From NCBI RefSeq assembly GCF_018100905.1, contig NZ_JAGJEG010000003.1, forward strand, positions 1 through 64,000: 64,000 bases of DNA, given 5' to 3'. This document shows positions 55,643 through 64,000 of this stretch, one piece after another. The stretch comes from Pseudoalteromonas sp. MMG010. GTDB taxonomy: Bacteria; Pseudomonadota; Gammaproteobacteria; Enterobacterales; Alteromonadaceae. Within the stretch, counting starts at the first letter, position 1. Every line of letters starts with the position of its first letter. The position numbers were made by a program, and so were the translations under genes. The notes under the pieces were generated by a model that ran no database searches, was not told the origin of the DNA, and worked only from the letters and a program-made list of their open reading frames with translations.

Positions 55643-56979
55643 TGCAGGCAAAAATTTTACCCAGTCGTGCAGCGCTGGTTGACAGAATTGCATTGCAATT
55701 TGAGTACGGGCAAAACTTAATTGTTTTACTGGGTTCATCTGGCTTGGGTAAAAGCTACTTATTAGAAACCTTTATTACCGATAAATATCCTGAATTTAAT
55801 AAAGCTTTTGTAAATGTAACGGCTCAAATGACGGATGTGCAATGTATGGCATCCTTATTAGAGCAAAGCTTTAGCTCCCCTTTAATTGATCATAATTTAA
55901 GTTTAGCCGATAACTTTTATCAGTTAAGTGCACAGCAGCCAACAACAGCCTACTTGTGGGTTATTGATGGGGCTAAACAGCTTTCAGATGAGATGGTCAT
56001 TGAGTTAGAAGCGCTTTCTAAAAACAGCCCAACAACCTTATACATTATGGTGGCTTCACAAGCAAAGGGGCAGTTTAGTCAGTCAGTAGAAATGCATTTA
56101 GAGCCGTTAAATTTAAAAGAAAGTAAACAGTTGATGCAAGGTTACTTTGCAGAACTCCCCTATGACGAAGATCCTATATTTAGCACTTTTTTAGCTGAGG
56201 CAAATGGTAATCCTGGGTTATTGTTAGCGTGGCAAGCACAAGAGCAACAAATTGAAGTTGTCAGTAAAGATAAAGTCTCATGGCGTGTGCACTTAATTAC
56301 TTTGCTATTAATTATTATGTTATTAATGATTGGTGTGCTGTATCAAAATGATATGCGTTTATGGTGGCAAGAGCAAAATGAGCAAATCGAAGAGGGTGAT
56401 GAAGTTAAAACCGCGCTTGATGTAACGACAATAACACAACCAGAAGTGTCACCTGCTGTTTTACTACCAAGCGAAAATAGCACTAAAGATACGAGTAACA
56501 TTGTTACTGAAATAGAAGATAGTGAATCGCAAACAGCAGTTGCTTTAGCGGCAGACAATGACGTGCCAGCTATTTTAAATAGCTTAACGGTTAACAGTGT
56601 TGCTCAAGAATCTGATGTACCTGCTACGCCAGATGTCGCTGTTAAAGAAGTTAATACTCCTGTAGATATCACAGCCGAAAGTGAAAAGACATGGTTTAGC
56701 ATACAGCAGGACAATGCAGTTGTTATTCAGCTATTAGCTGTGACACAAGAGAAGGTGAGTATCCAATTTATTGCCAACAATAATTTACAAAATCAGTCTC
56801 ACGTTTACCAAACACGTCGTAATAATAAGCTGTGGTGGATTGTAACTTATGGTATTTATAATAATATTGCAGAAGCGCAAAAAGGATTAGCTCAATTACC
56901 TGTAAATTTACAAAAAAATAAGCCGTTTTTTAAAACAATCAGTAAAATTAAACAAGAAATTGCACGTGTTGATCAGTAA
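55642..56979 (+). CDS. damX: DamX-like cell division protein (AAA domain, SPOR domain)
   Basis: Inner-membrane protein of 445 residues. The N-terminal cytoplasmic part (about 1-205) is an AAA/ATPase-like domain with the P-loop VLLGSSGLGKSYLLETF. One membrane helix (about 215-233, VHLITLLLIIMLLMIGVLY) is followed by an acidic linker and a C-terminal SPOR domain (about 360-445; SHVYQTRRNNKLWWIVTYGIYNN) that targets septal peptidoglycan. Start overlaps aroB by one base, and dam follows, the same order as in E. coli aroK-aroB-damX-dam-rpe-gph-trpS. Confidence 0.92.
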   Translation: MQAKILPSRAALVDRIALQFEYGQNLIVLLGSSGLGKSYLLETFITDKYPEFNKAFVNVTAQMTDVQCMASLLEQSFSSPLIDHNLSLADNFYQLSAQQPTTAYLWVIDGAKQLSDEMVIELEALSKNSPTTLYIMVASQAKGQFSQSVEMHLEPLNLKESKQLMQGYFAELPYDEDPIFSTFLAEANGNPGLLLAWQAQEQQIEVVSKDKVSWRVHLITLLLIIMLLMIGVLYQNDMRLWWQEQNEQIEEGDEVKTALDVTTITQPEVSPAVLLPSENSTKDTSNIVTEIEDSESQTAVALAADNDVPAILNSLTVNSVAQESDVPATPDVAVKEVNTPVDITAESEKTWFSIQQDNAVVIQLLAVTQEKVSIQFIANNNLQNQSHVYQTRRNNKLWWIVTYGIYNNIAEAQKGLAQLPVNLQKNKPFFKTISKIKQEIARVDQ

Positions 56980-57032
56980 AATAGCTGGCTTTAGTGTAAG
57001 ATCGCGCAACATCAGATTGAAGTAAAGAGCCC

Positions 57033-57884
57033 ATGCAGCAAAAGAGTAGAGCCTTCCTAAAGTGGGCTGGCGGAAAGTATAGTCTTGTTGAAGATATTAA
57101 TGCGCGTTTAAACCAAGCAAGTTTACACGCCGATACTTTGGTAGAGCCTTTTGTTGGGGCTGGTTCTGTATTTTTAAATAGCAACTTTAAGCATTATATT
57201 CTTAATGATATTAACGCTGATTTAATTAATCTTTATAAAGAACTTAAGCGCTCACCAGATGAGTTTATAAGTGATGCAAGAAAGCTTTTTGTTGACTTAA
57301 ATAACCATGCTGATGCGTATTACGACTATCGTGTACAGTTTAATCAAAGCCGTGATGTATATGAGCGCGCGATTTTATTCTTATACATGAACCGTCATGG
57401 TTATAATGGCTTATGTCGCTACAACCTAAAAGGTATTTTTAATGTACCATTTGGTAAATATAAAAAACCTTATTTCCCCGAAAAAGAAATGTTCTACTTT
57501 GCTAGTAAAGCTCAGCAAGCGACTTTTACTTGTTTAGGTTATGGCGAAGTATTTAATATGGTGCCAAGTAATGCGGTGATTTACTGCGATCCCCCTTATG
57601 TACCTTTAAGTAAAACGGCTTCGTTTACTTCTTATGCTAAAGGCGGCTTTAATTTAGACGATCAAGCCAACTTAGCAAACCTTGCTGAAAAAGCAGCTTT
57701 TGAGCATAAAACCCCTGTTTTAATTTCAAATCACGATACCGTCTGGACACGTAAAATTTATAGTCAATCGAGTATTGAGCAAATTCAGGTGAAGCGAACT
57801 ATTAGCCCTAAAGGTGGATCAAGAAATAAAGTCGCTGAGCTAATGGCTATGTATATCGCACCGAAACAAACGATGAATAAATAA
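57033..57884 (+). CDS. dam: DNA adenine methylase Dam (GATC)
   Basis: Methylates adenine in GATC for mismatch repair and replication control. The 283-residue protein has the alpha-class order: FLKWAGGKYSLVEDI, the S-adenosylmethionine motif LVEPFVGAGSVFLNSNF, LNDINADLINLY, the target-recognition part with FLYMNRHGYNGLCRYN, and the catalytic CDPPYVPLS. Its position after damX with no restriction gene nearby marks it as the housekeeping Dam. Confidence 0.96.
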   Translation: MQQKSRAFLKWAGGKYSLVEDINARLNQASLHADTLVEPFVGAGSVFLNSNFKHYILNDINADLINLYKELKRSPDEFISDARKLFVDLNNHADAYYDYRVQFNQSRDVYERAILFLYMNRHGYNGLCRYNLKGIFNVPFGKYKKPYFPEKEMFYFASKAQQATFTCLGYGEVFNMVPSNAVIYCDPPYVPLSKTASFTSYAKGGFNLDDQANLANLAEKAAFEHKTPVLISNHDTVWTRKIYSQSSIEQIQVKRTISPKGGSRNKVAELMAMYIAPKQTMNK

Positions 57885-57965
57885 CATGTTGTTAAAGCAC
57901 GCATGTTGAGGTGTTAATAGCTTTGGTAAGGATTTATAAGGTTTACTAAAGAATAACTACAACGG

Positions 57966-58232
57966 TTACATAAACGGTGTTGAAAGTAGTTCTAATAAAT
58001 CGAGATAATGGAACTGTGCGCTGCGGCTCTCGCCTTTTAACCAAGCAGCCCATGATTTGTTTTGCTCGATATTTAGGCACTTATGTTGAGTGCTTACTAG
58101 CGTGTGATCTTCGTTGTTATGAGCACAATTGATTTGTGCAATAGTGGCCGGTTTATTTTCAGGTAGAAATGAAACAACACCAACTACGACGAATACAGAA
58201 GCAATTAACATCCCAGTTTTAAATGCACGCAT
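57966..58232 (-). CDS. Small hypothetical membrane or secreted protein
   Basis: Reading frame of 88 codons on the opposite strand between dam and rpe. It begins MRAFKTGMLIASVFVVVGVV, a basic residue pair followed by a hydrophobic helix that is either a signal peptide or a membrane anchor. The rest contains two Cys (NCAHNNEDH, HKCLNIEQNK) and ends with LDLLELLSTPFM. I recognise no family. It has no overlap with neighbours and fills an otherwise empty gap, so it may be a real gene. Confidence 0.5.
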   Translation of the reverse strand: MRAFKTGMLIASVFVVVGVVSFLPENKPATIAQINCAHNNEDHTLVSTQHKCLNIEQNKSWAAWLKGESRSAQFHYLDLLELLSTPFM

Positions 58233-58424
58233 AATAAATCACTATAAATAAATACTTATACAATAATATCGTAACTTCAGTATGAAAAACAAGCATCCTA
58301 AAGGCTGATTTCTAAGCACTAAATCAATCACATTAAGAAAATAGTAACCTATAACCTACTGTGTATTGGGTTAATGAATGTATTAGGTTACATTATGTAA
58401 TCATAAATTATTGCTGGAATTAAT

Positions 58425-59117
58425 ATGTTTAAACCAGAACAAAAATATTTAATTGCGCCCTCTATTTTATCCGCTGATTTTGCCAAGCTAGGTGAAGAGG
58501 TTGATAATGTTTTAGCAGCCGGAGCAGACGTAGTACATTTTGATGTAATGGATAATCATTATGTACCAAATTTAACGATAGGGCCTATGGTCTGTAAAGC
58601 GCTGCGCGATTATGGTATTACGGCTCCTATCGATGTTCATTTAATGGTAAAACCTGTAGATAGTTTAATTCCAGAGTTTGCTAAAGCAGGCGCATCTATT
58701 ATTTCATTTCATCCAGAAGCAAGTGAACACATAGATCGCACCATTGAGCTAATTAAAGAAAATGGCTGCCAAGCCGGATTAGTGTTTAATCCAGCAACCA
58801 GCTTAAGTTACCTTGACCATGTGATTGACAAATTAGATGTTATTTTACTTATGTCGGTTAATCCTGGATTTGGAGGACAGAGCTTTATACCCCACACTTT
58901 AGAAAAATTACGCCAAACAAAGCAGCGTATTATTGAATCTGGCCGAGATATTCGCTTAGAAGTGGATGGGGGCATAAAAGTAGATAATATTGCCGCCGCA
59001 GCACAAGCGGGAGCGGATATGTTTGTTGCAGGTTCAGCCATTTTTAATCAACCTGATTATGCAGAGGTTATTACACAAATGCGCGATCAGTTAAAGGATG
59101 TAAACAATGAAGTATAA
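58425..59117 (+). CDS. rpe: Ribulose-phosphate 3-epimerase Rpe
   Basis: TIM-barrel enzyme of 230 residues of the pentose phosphate pathway. Signature stretches are [36 protein letters not shown] with metal-ligand residues, [32 protein letters not shown] and [12 protein letters not shown], then VAGSAIF. The end overlaps the start of gph by 11 bases, forming the rpe-gph-trpS operon. Confidence 0.97.
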   Translation: MFKPEQKYLIAPSILSADFAKLGEEVDNVLAAGADVVHFDVMDNHYVPNLTIGPMVCKALRDYGITAPIDVHLMVKPVDSLIPEFAKAGASIISFHPEASEHIDRTIELIKENGCQAGLVFNPATSLSYLDHVIDKLDVILLMSVNPGFGGQSFIPHTLEKLRQTKQRIIESGRDIRLEVDGGIKVDNIAAAAQAGADMFVAGSAIFNQPDYAEVITQMRDQLKDVNNEV

Positions 59118-59772
59118 TGCCGCCTTATTTGATTTAGACGGAACCTTAATTGATAGCGTATATGATTTATACATCTCAGTTAATTTAACCCTTAGTGAAC
59201 TAGCATTTCCTATTGCTAGCCAAAAGTTAGTACAAAGCTGGATAGGCAATGGTATTGAAACGTTAGTAATGCGTGCGTTAAGTGGTGATATGCAAATTAG
59301 TGAACACTTAGATGATGCCTTGGTTAAGCGTGCTACAGAACGATTTTATCAGCATTATGCTGATCAAGTTGGTGAAAATAGTGTTTTGTTCCAACATGTT
59401 GAAACCGGTTTATCAGCACTTCGCACAATACCTAAAGCGATTGTTACCAATAAAGCCCGACAATTTACCGAGGTACTGCTAGAAAAATTGGCGTTAAGTA
59501 GTCACTTTGATATTGTCGTGTGTGGTGATGATATGGTTAAAAAACCTTCACCAGTGCCATTGTTATTTGCCTGTGAAAAGCTAAACGTTTTACCTAGCGA
59601 AACATTAATGATAGGGGATTCAAAAAGTGACGTATTAGCGGCACAAGCTGCAAATATAGATGTTGCAGTACTCAGTTATGGGTATAATCAGGGCGAAACT
59701 TTATCTGATTATAATCCGCAGTACCTATGCGACAACTTCTTAGATATAATACCGATTCTTTCAGCGCGTTAA
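59107..59772 (+). CDS. gph: Phosphoglycolate phosphatase Gph
   Basis: HAD-superfamily hydrolase of 221 residues that removes 2-phosphoglycolate arising from DNA repair. HAD motif I is [11 protein letters not shown] with the nucleophilic Asp, motif II is [10 protein letters not shown] (Thr), motif III has the Lys in [10 protein letters not shown] and motif IV is [12 protein letters not shown]. Overlap with rpe and the following trpS support the name over other HAD phosphatases. Confidence 0.93.
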   Translation: MKYNAALFDLDGTLIDSVYDLYISVNLTLSELAFPIASQKLVQSWIGNGIETLVMRALSGDMQISEHLDDALVKRATERFYQHYADQVGENSVLFQHVETGLSALRTIPKAIVTNKARQFTEVLLEKLALSSHFDIVVCGDDMVKKPSPVPLLFACEKLNVLPSETLMIGDSKSDVLAAQAANIDVAVLSYGYNQGETLSDYNPQYLCDNFLDIIPILSAR

Positions 59773-59806
59773 GCATTTTTAATTTAACTAATAATAAAGG
59801 AACATC

Positions 59807-60811
59807 ATGAGTAAACCAGTAGTTTTAAGTGGCATTCAGCCAACCGGTGGTATGACAATAGGCAACTACGTTGGCGCTATTAACCAGTGGCTAAAGCTAC
59901 AGGAAGACCACGAGAGTTTCTTTATGTTGGTGGATTTACATGCCATTACCGTTCGCCAAGAACCTGAAGTGCTCCGTTCTCGTGTTTTAGATGGTATTGC
60001 GCTTTACGCGGCATGTGGTATTGACCCTGAAAAATCAGCTCTATTTGTACAATCGCAAGTACCAGAACATGCACAGTTAGCTTGGGTATTAAATTGTTAT
60101 GCGCAAATGGGTGAGCTTAACCGCATGACGCAATTTAAAGATAAGTCATCAAAGCATGCCAACAATGTTAATGTGGGTTTATTTTCGTACCCAGTTTTGC
60201 AAGCTGCCGATATTTTATTGTATCAAGCCGACCAAGTTCCGGTTGGTGATGACCAAAAGCAGCACCTAGAGTTAACTCGCGATATCGCAACCCGTTTTAA
60301 CAACTTATACGGTGATGTATTTAAAATTCCTGAGCCTTACATTCCAGAGCTTGGTGCGCGTGTAATGAGCTTACAAGATCCGCTTAAAAAAATGTCTAAA
60401 TCAGATGACAATCCAAATGGTTATATCATGTTACTTGATGAACCAAAAAAGATTGTTAAAAAGCTTAAAAAAGCAGTTACAGATTCTGATGAGCAAGCAC
60501 GTATTTACTTTGACCGTGCTGAAAAACCTGGAGTCTCTAATTTATTAACTTTACTTAGTGTTGCAACAAAACGCTCAGTTGAGGATTTAGTGCCAGAGTA
60601 CGAAGATAAAATGTATGGCCATCTAAAAAAAGACACCGCCGATGCGATTGTCAGTATGATTGAGCCAATTCAAGCTCGTTTTAAAGACATAAGAGAAGAT
60701 CAAAACCTACTTGATAGCATAATGAAATCAGGCGCAGAAAAAGCCAGTGCCCGTGCCGAAACTACATTAAAATCGGTTTACGATGCACTTGGTTTTATTC
60801 CTCGCCCGTAA
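59807..60811 (+). CDS. trpS: Tryptophanyl-tRNA synthetase TrpS
   Basis: Class Ic aminoacyl-tRNA synthetase of 334 residues. The HIGH-equivalent motif is in [17 protein letters not shown] (TIGN), and the KMSKS loop is [42 protein letters not shown] and [15 protein letters not shown] are typical of TrpRS. It closes the rpe-gph-trpS operon; a strong terminator follows. Confidence 0.97.
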   Translation: MSKPVVLSGIQPTGGMTIGNYVGAINQWLKLQEDHESFFMLVDLHAITVRQEPEVLRSRVLDGIALYAACGIDPEKSALFVQSQVPEHAQLAWVLNCYAQMGELNRMTQFKDKSSKHANNVNVGLFSYPVLQAADILLYQADQVPVGDDQKQHLELTRDIATRFNNLYGDVFKIPEPYIPELGARVMSLQDPLKKMSKSDDNPNGYIMLLDEPKKIVKKLKKAVTDSDEQARIYFDRAEKPGVSNLLTLLSVATKRSVEDLVPEYEDKMYGHLKKDTADAIVSMIEPIQARFKDIREDQNLLDSIMKSGAEKASARAETTLKSVYDALGFIPRP

Positions 60812-60833
60812 ACAGTTAGGTTAATTTAATAGT

Positions 60834-60868
60834 AAAAAAATGCCGCTAATAATTAGCGGCATTTTTTT
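60834..60868. terminator. Bidirectional terminator between trpS and uvrA
   Basis: A-run, perfect 9-base stem TGCCGCTAA / TTAGCGGCA around a TAA loop, then seven T. It serves both convergent genes. Confidence 0.95.
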
Positions 60869-60929
60869 GTTTTAAACTAAGCTTGATAAGCACGGTCAAT
60901 CGTTGTTAAAAGCCGTGCTTAATCGTTTT

Positions 60930-63758
60930 TTAGTTTTGTTGTAACAGTGGTTTTAGGTAATGCCCTGTATGTGAACGCTCACATTCGGATACTTGCTCAG
61001 GGGTGCCAGCAATTAAAATTTCACCGCCACCGGCGCCGCCTTCAGGCCCTAGGTCTATTACCCAATCGGCTGTTTTTACTACATCTAAATTATGCTCAAT
61101 AACGACAATCGTATTACCATGATCACGAAGACGATGCAGGACCACTAATAATTGTTCAATATCGGCAAAATGGAGTCCAGTGGTAGGCTCATCAAGTATA
61201 TAAAGTGTTTTACCTGTATCGCGTTTAGAAAGCTCTTTTGCCAATTTAACACGCTGTGCTTCACCTCCCGAAAGAGTTGTCGCAGCTTGTCCTAAGCGAA
61301 TATAAGACAATCCTACATCCATTAAGGTTTTAAGTTTGCGCGCAATAGCTGGTATTTTATCAAAGTAGTCGTGCGCATCTTCAACGGTCATTTCTAATAC
61401 TTGGTGAATGTTTTTACCTTTGTATTGTACTTCGAGAGTTTCGCGATTATAGCGCTCACCTTTACATACATCACAAGGAACATAGACATCAGGTAAAAAG
61501 TGCATTTCTACTTTTATAACGCCATCGCCTTGGCAGGCTTCACAACGCCCACCTTTTACATTAAAACTAAAGCGGCCAACTTTATAGCCTCGTGAGCGTG
61601 CTTCTTGTGTACCAGCAAATAACTCACGAATACCAGTAAAAATACCGGTGTAGGTAGCAGGGTTTGAGCGCGGCGTACGCCCTATAGGGCTTTGGTCAAT
61701 ATCAATCACTTTATCAAAGTGATCAAGCCCGCTAATTGATTTATAAGGGGCTGCTTCAGCGGTTGTTGCTCCATTTAATTCTGTATGTGCAAGTTTAAAC
61801 AAGGTGTCGTTAATTAGCGTTGATTTACCCGACCCCGACACACCAGTAATACATGTCATTAACCCAAACGGAATTTTTAAATCTACATTTTTTAAGTTAT
61901 TGCCCGTCGCTCCAAAAAGCTCCAACCACTTTTTACCCGTTGGATTACGTTCTTGCGGTACGTCTATTTTTCGCACTCCCGATAAAAACTGTCCGGTAAC
62001 AGAATCTTTGCTTGCGAGAATTTCGTCGCGTGTACCTTGTGCAATAATATGCCCGCCATGCACTCCCGCACCAGGGCCTACATCGATAATGTGATCGGCT
62101 GCGCGAATAGCATCTTCGTCGTGCTCTACAACAATAACAGTATTACCTAAATCACGTAGATGAATTAATGTTTGTAATAAACGATCGTTGTCGCGTTGGT
62201 GCAAACCGATCGAAGGCTCATCTAATACATACATCACACCAACAAGACCAGCACCAATTTGGCTTGCTAGGCGAATACGCTGTGCTTCACCACCAGATAA
62301 AGTATCTGCGCTTCTCTCTAAAGACAGATAGTTAAGGCCAACATTAATTAAAAACGATAAACGATCACGAATTTCTTTTAGAATTTTTTCGGCAATTTGT
62401 GCTTTTTGACCGCTGAGTGATAAATTTTCAAAAAAGGCCATCGCCTCACCAATACTCATATTTGTAATGGTAGGTAATGTGGTTTGTCCTATAAATACAT
62501 TACGCGCTTCTTCGCGCAAACGAGAACCCTTACAGCTAGGACAAGCCTGACTTGTTTGGTATTTAGCAAGCTCTTCACGAACCGAGTTTGACTCAGTTTC
62601 GCGATAACGCCGGTTCATGTTATTTAACACGCCTTCAAATTCATGATTGCGGGTAATTAAATCACCACGGTCGTTACGATAGTTAAATGCAATTTTAGTA
62701 CTGCCTGAGCCTTCTAAAATAATTTTCTGTGATTCTGGTGACAGTGTTTGAAATGGCACATCTAATTCAAAGTTATAATGTTCAGCAACCGCTTGTAGCA
62801 TTTGAAAATAATAAAAGCTGCGTTTGTCCCAGCCTTTTATGGCACCACCGGCAAGGCTTAACTCTGGGTTTTGTACCACTCGATTTGGATCAAAGTATTG
62901 GCGAACACCTAAACCATCACAGCTTTGACATGCTCCAGCTGGATTATTAAATGAAAATAATCGCGGTTCTAACTCGGTCATTGCATAGCCACAGGTTGGG
63001 CAAGCAAAGTTTGCTGAAAAGAGCATTTCGGTAAAACCGGCATCGTCCATATGTGCAACCGTGGCTACACCACCAGAAAGCTCTAGGGCTGTTTCGAATG
63101 ACTCAGCCAAACGCTGTTGCAAACCATCTTTAACTTTAAAGCGGTCAACGACCACCTCAATAGTATGCTTTTTATGAAGCTCTAATGTTGGAGGATCAGA
63201 TAAATCACATACCTCGCCATCAATACGGGCACGAATATATCCTTGGCTTGCTAATTGCTCCAATAGTTTTACGTGCTCGCCTTTACGTGCTTTAACCACC
63301 GGAGCTAACAGCATTAATTTACTACTCTCTGGCAACGCTAAAACAGTATCCACCATTTGGCTGATCGTTTGCGCTGCAAGAGGTAAATTATGTGTAGGAC
63401 AACGTGGCTCGCCAACACGGGCAAACATAAGTCTAAGATAATCGTAAATTTCGGTAATAGTTCCCACTGTAGAGCGTGGGTTATGTGATGTTGATTTTTG
63501 TTCTATCGAGATTGCAGGAGAAAGCCCCTCTATATGATCGACATCGGGCTTTTCCATCAACGATAAAAACTGCCTAGCATAAGCCGAAAGAGATTCAACA
63601 TAACGACGTTGCCCCTCTGCATATAATGTATCAAACGCAAGTGAAGACTTACCTGAACCAGATAGTCCTGTGATCACAATTAGCTTGTCACGGGGAATGG
63701 TTAGGCTGATGTCTTTTAAGTTGTGCGTACGTGCGCCTCTGACTTCAATATTTTCCAT
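60930..63758 (-). CDS. uvrA: Excinuclease ABC subunit A (UvrA)
   Basis: Damage-recognition ATPase of nucleotide excision repair, 942 residues. I placed the start at 63758 ([19 protein letters not shown]) as in E. coli UvrA, behind GAGATAG; an in-frame Met 22 codons upstream is unlikely. Two ABC modules are visible: Walker [21 protein letters not shown] and [17 protein letters not shown]; signatures [14 protein letters not shown] and [14 protein letters not shown]. Zinc sites are CPTCGYAM with CQSCDGLG, and CEACQGDGV with CDVCKGER. It is divergent from the next gene. I find no LexA box in the upstream region. Confidence 0.97.
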   Translation of the reverse strand: MENIEVRGARTHNLKDISLTIPRDKLIVITGLSGSGKSSLAFDTLYAEGQRRYVESLSAYARQFLSLMEKPDVDHIEGLSPAISIEQKSTSHNPRSTVGTITEIYDYLRLMFARVGEPRCPTHNLPLAAQTISQMVDTVLALPESSKLMLLAPVVKARKGEHVKLLEQLASQGYIRARIDGEVCDLSDPPTLELHKKHTIEVVVDRFKVKDGLQQRLAESFETALELSGGVATVAHMDDAGFTEMLFSANFACPTCGYAMTELEPRLFSFNNPAGACQSCDGLGVRQYFDPNRVVQNPELSLAGGAIKGWDKRSFYYFQMLQAVAEHYNFELDVPFQTLSPESQKIILEGSGSTKIAFNYRNDRGDLITRNHEFEGVLNNMNRRYRETESNSVREELAKYQTSQACPSCKGSRLREEARNVFIGQTTLPTITNMSIGEAMAFFENLSLSGQKAQIAEKILKEIRDRLSFLINVGLNYLSLERSADTLSGGEAQRIRLASQIGAGLVGVMYVLDEPSIGLHQRDNDRLLQTLIHLRDLGNTVIVVEHDEDAIRAADHIIDVGPGAGVHGGHIIAQGTRDEILASKDSVTGQFLSGVRKIDVPQERNPTGKKWLELFGATGNNLKNVDLKIPFGLMTCITGVSGSGKSTLINDTLFKLAHTELNGATTAEAAPYKSISGLDHFDKVIDIDQSPIGRTPRSNPATYTGIFTGIRELFAGTQEARSRGYKVGRFSFNVKGGRCEACQGDGVIKVEMHFLPDVYVPCDVCKGERYNRETLEVQYKGKNIHQVLEMTVEDAHDYFDKIPAIARKLKTLMDVGLSYIRLGQAATTLSGGEAQRVKLAKELSKRDTGKTLYILDEPTTGLHFADIEQLLVVLHRLRDHGNTIVVIEHNLDVVKTADWVIDLGPEGGAGGGEILIAGTPEQVSECERSHTGHYLKPLLQQN

Positions 63759-63960
63759 GCTATCTCGTTTATTACCAAAATTGTTAAAAGAGGGTGTTAG
63801 CCTTTGAGTTAGAAAGATTAACATGTTTTAGTATCGCATAATACGTAACAAGATTAATTACTGATCAATGAAAAATCCTTACCAATTGACGATTAACTAT
63901 TGGCGCGCTTATGGTAGAATCCGTGTTCAAATTTTCACATATAAAAAGTTTACGTAGAAA

Positions 63961-64000
63961 ATGACTGCATCTTCACTTAATTCACGAGAAAAGCGCGCCG
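63961..64000 (+). CDS. Start of a divergent gene, probably an MFS transporter (partial)
   Basis: The last 40 bases open a frame MTASSLNSREKRA that runs off the window. In relatives such as Shewanella, as I recall, a major facilitator transporter (starting with a similar S-x-x-E-(K/R)-R-A stretch) and then ssb lie divergent from uvrA. Only 13 residues are visible, so the product is a guess from context. A possible -10 (TAGAAT, 63915-63920) lies upstream. Confidence 0.6.
   Translation, partial: MTASSLNSREKRA

Noticed and set aside
57033-57884. Adenine methylase as part of a restriction-modification or defence system
   Set aside because: Sequence and position (damX-dam-rpe-gph-trpS) are those of housekeeping Dam, and no nuclease gene is nearby.
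63862-63881. ACTGATCAATGAAAAATCC-like stretch as an SOS box for uvrA
   Set aside because: Only the left CTG half-site is present; the CAG half-site at the required distance is missing.
63961-64000. The divergent gene at the right edge as ssb
   Set aside because: The visible N-terminus MTASSLNSREKRA does not resemble single-strand binding protein, which begins with a conserved stretch such as RGVNKVILIGNLG.

Overview
The window reads as chromosomal DNA of a marine gammaproteobacterium of the Alteromonadales, most likely Pseudoalteromonas. The basis is AT-rich sequence, protein sequences close to but distinct from the Escherichia coli orthologues I remember (PabA, AstA, AstD, YhfA, SpeD, HslUV, MetJ, RraA, Dam), and typical gene neighbourhoods (pilMNOPQ-aroK-aroB-damX-dam-rpe-gph-trpS; argD-astA-astD). 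This is family recognition from memory; no search was run. I see no rRNA, tRNA, CRISPR array, prophage or insertion sequence.

Layout. 1-577: tandem foldback repeats, then the pabA leader. 578-8550: folate and arginine metabolism (pabA, an HDOD gene, argD, astA, astD), a DUF3802-like gene, yhfA and speD. 8579-10902: a secreted M24 peptidase, a 2OG-Fe(II) oxygenase and a thioesterase remnant. 11063-23829: an alpha-galactoside/galactose island with galM, a TonB-dependent receptor, a tryptophan-halogenase-like flavoprotein, a SapC-family protein, a sodium:solute symporter, a GH36 alpha-galactosidase, a GntR/FCD regulator, an SDR dehydrogenase and dgoK. 23783-34481: mutT, secA, a chemoreceptor, a YeeZ-like protein, a degenerate GGDEF-EAL protein, rraA, a PAP2 phosphatase and a glycosyltransferase. 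34634-34755: a dispersed copy of the foldback repeat. 34778-40386: DUF971, hslU, hslV, ftsN, priA and, divergently, rpmE. 40911-46349: malic enzyme, metJ, metB, metL. 46361-60868: mrcA and, divergently, the type IV pilus alignment/secretin operon, aroK-aroB-damX-dam, a small membrane protein, rpe-gph-trpS. 60930-64000: uvrA and the first codons of a divergent gene.

How the genes fit together. The island can be read as uptake of an alpha-galactoside through the outer membrane (TonB receptor), hydrolysis by GH36, sodium-coupled transport, anomer conversion by GalM, then oxidation (SDR) and DgoK phosphorylation in a De Ley-Doudoroff-like route under the GntR regulator. The lactonase, dehydratase and aldolase of that route are not in the window. 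The met cluster shows a clear MetJ operator array overlapping a metB promoter. hslVU has a sigma-32-type promoter inside the end of ftsN and a leader that can pair with its own Shine-Dalgarno sequence.

The observations I rate highest are the hslVU leader (a possible RNA thermometer), the foldback repeat family, the CA-rich leaders with an identical 15-mer before two island transport genes, the halogenase-like/SapC pair inside a sugar locus, and the degenerate GGDEF-EAL protein. I did not find a clearly new multi-gene system; the halogenase-like/SapC/TonB-receptor group is the nearest candidate, and related groups are already known from other genomes.
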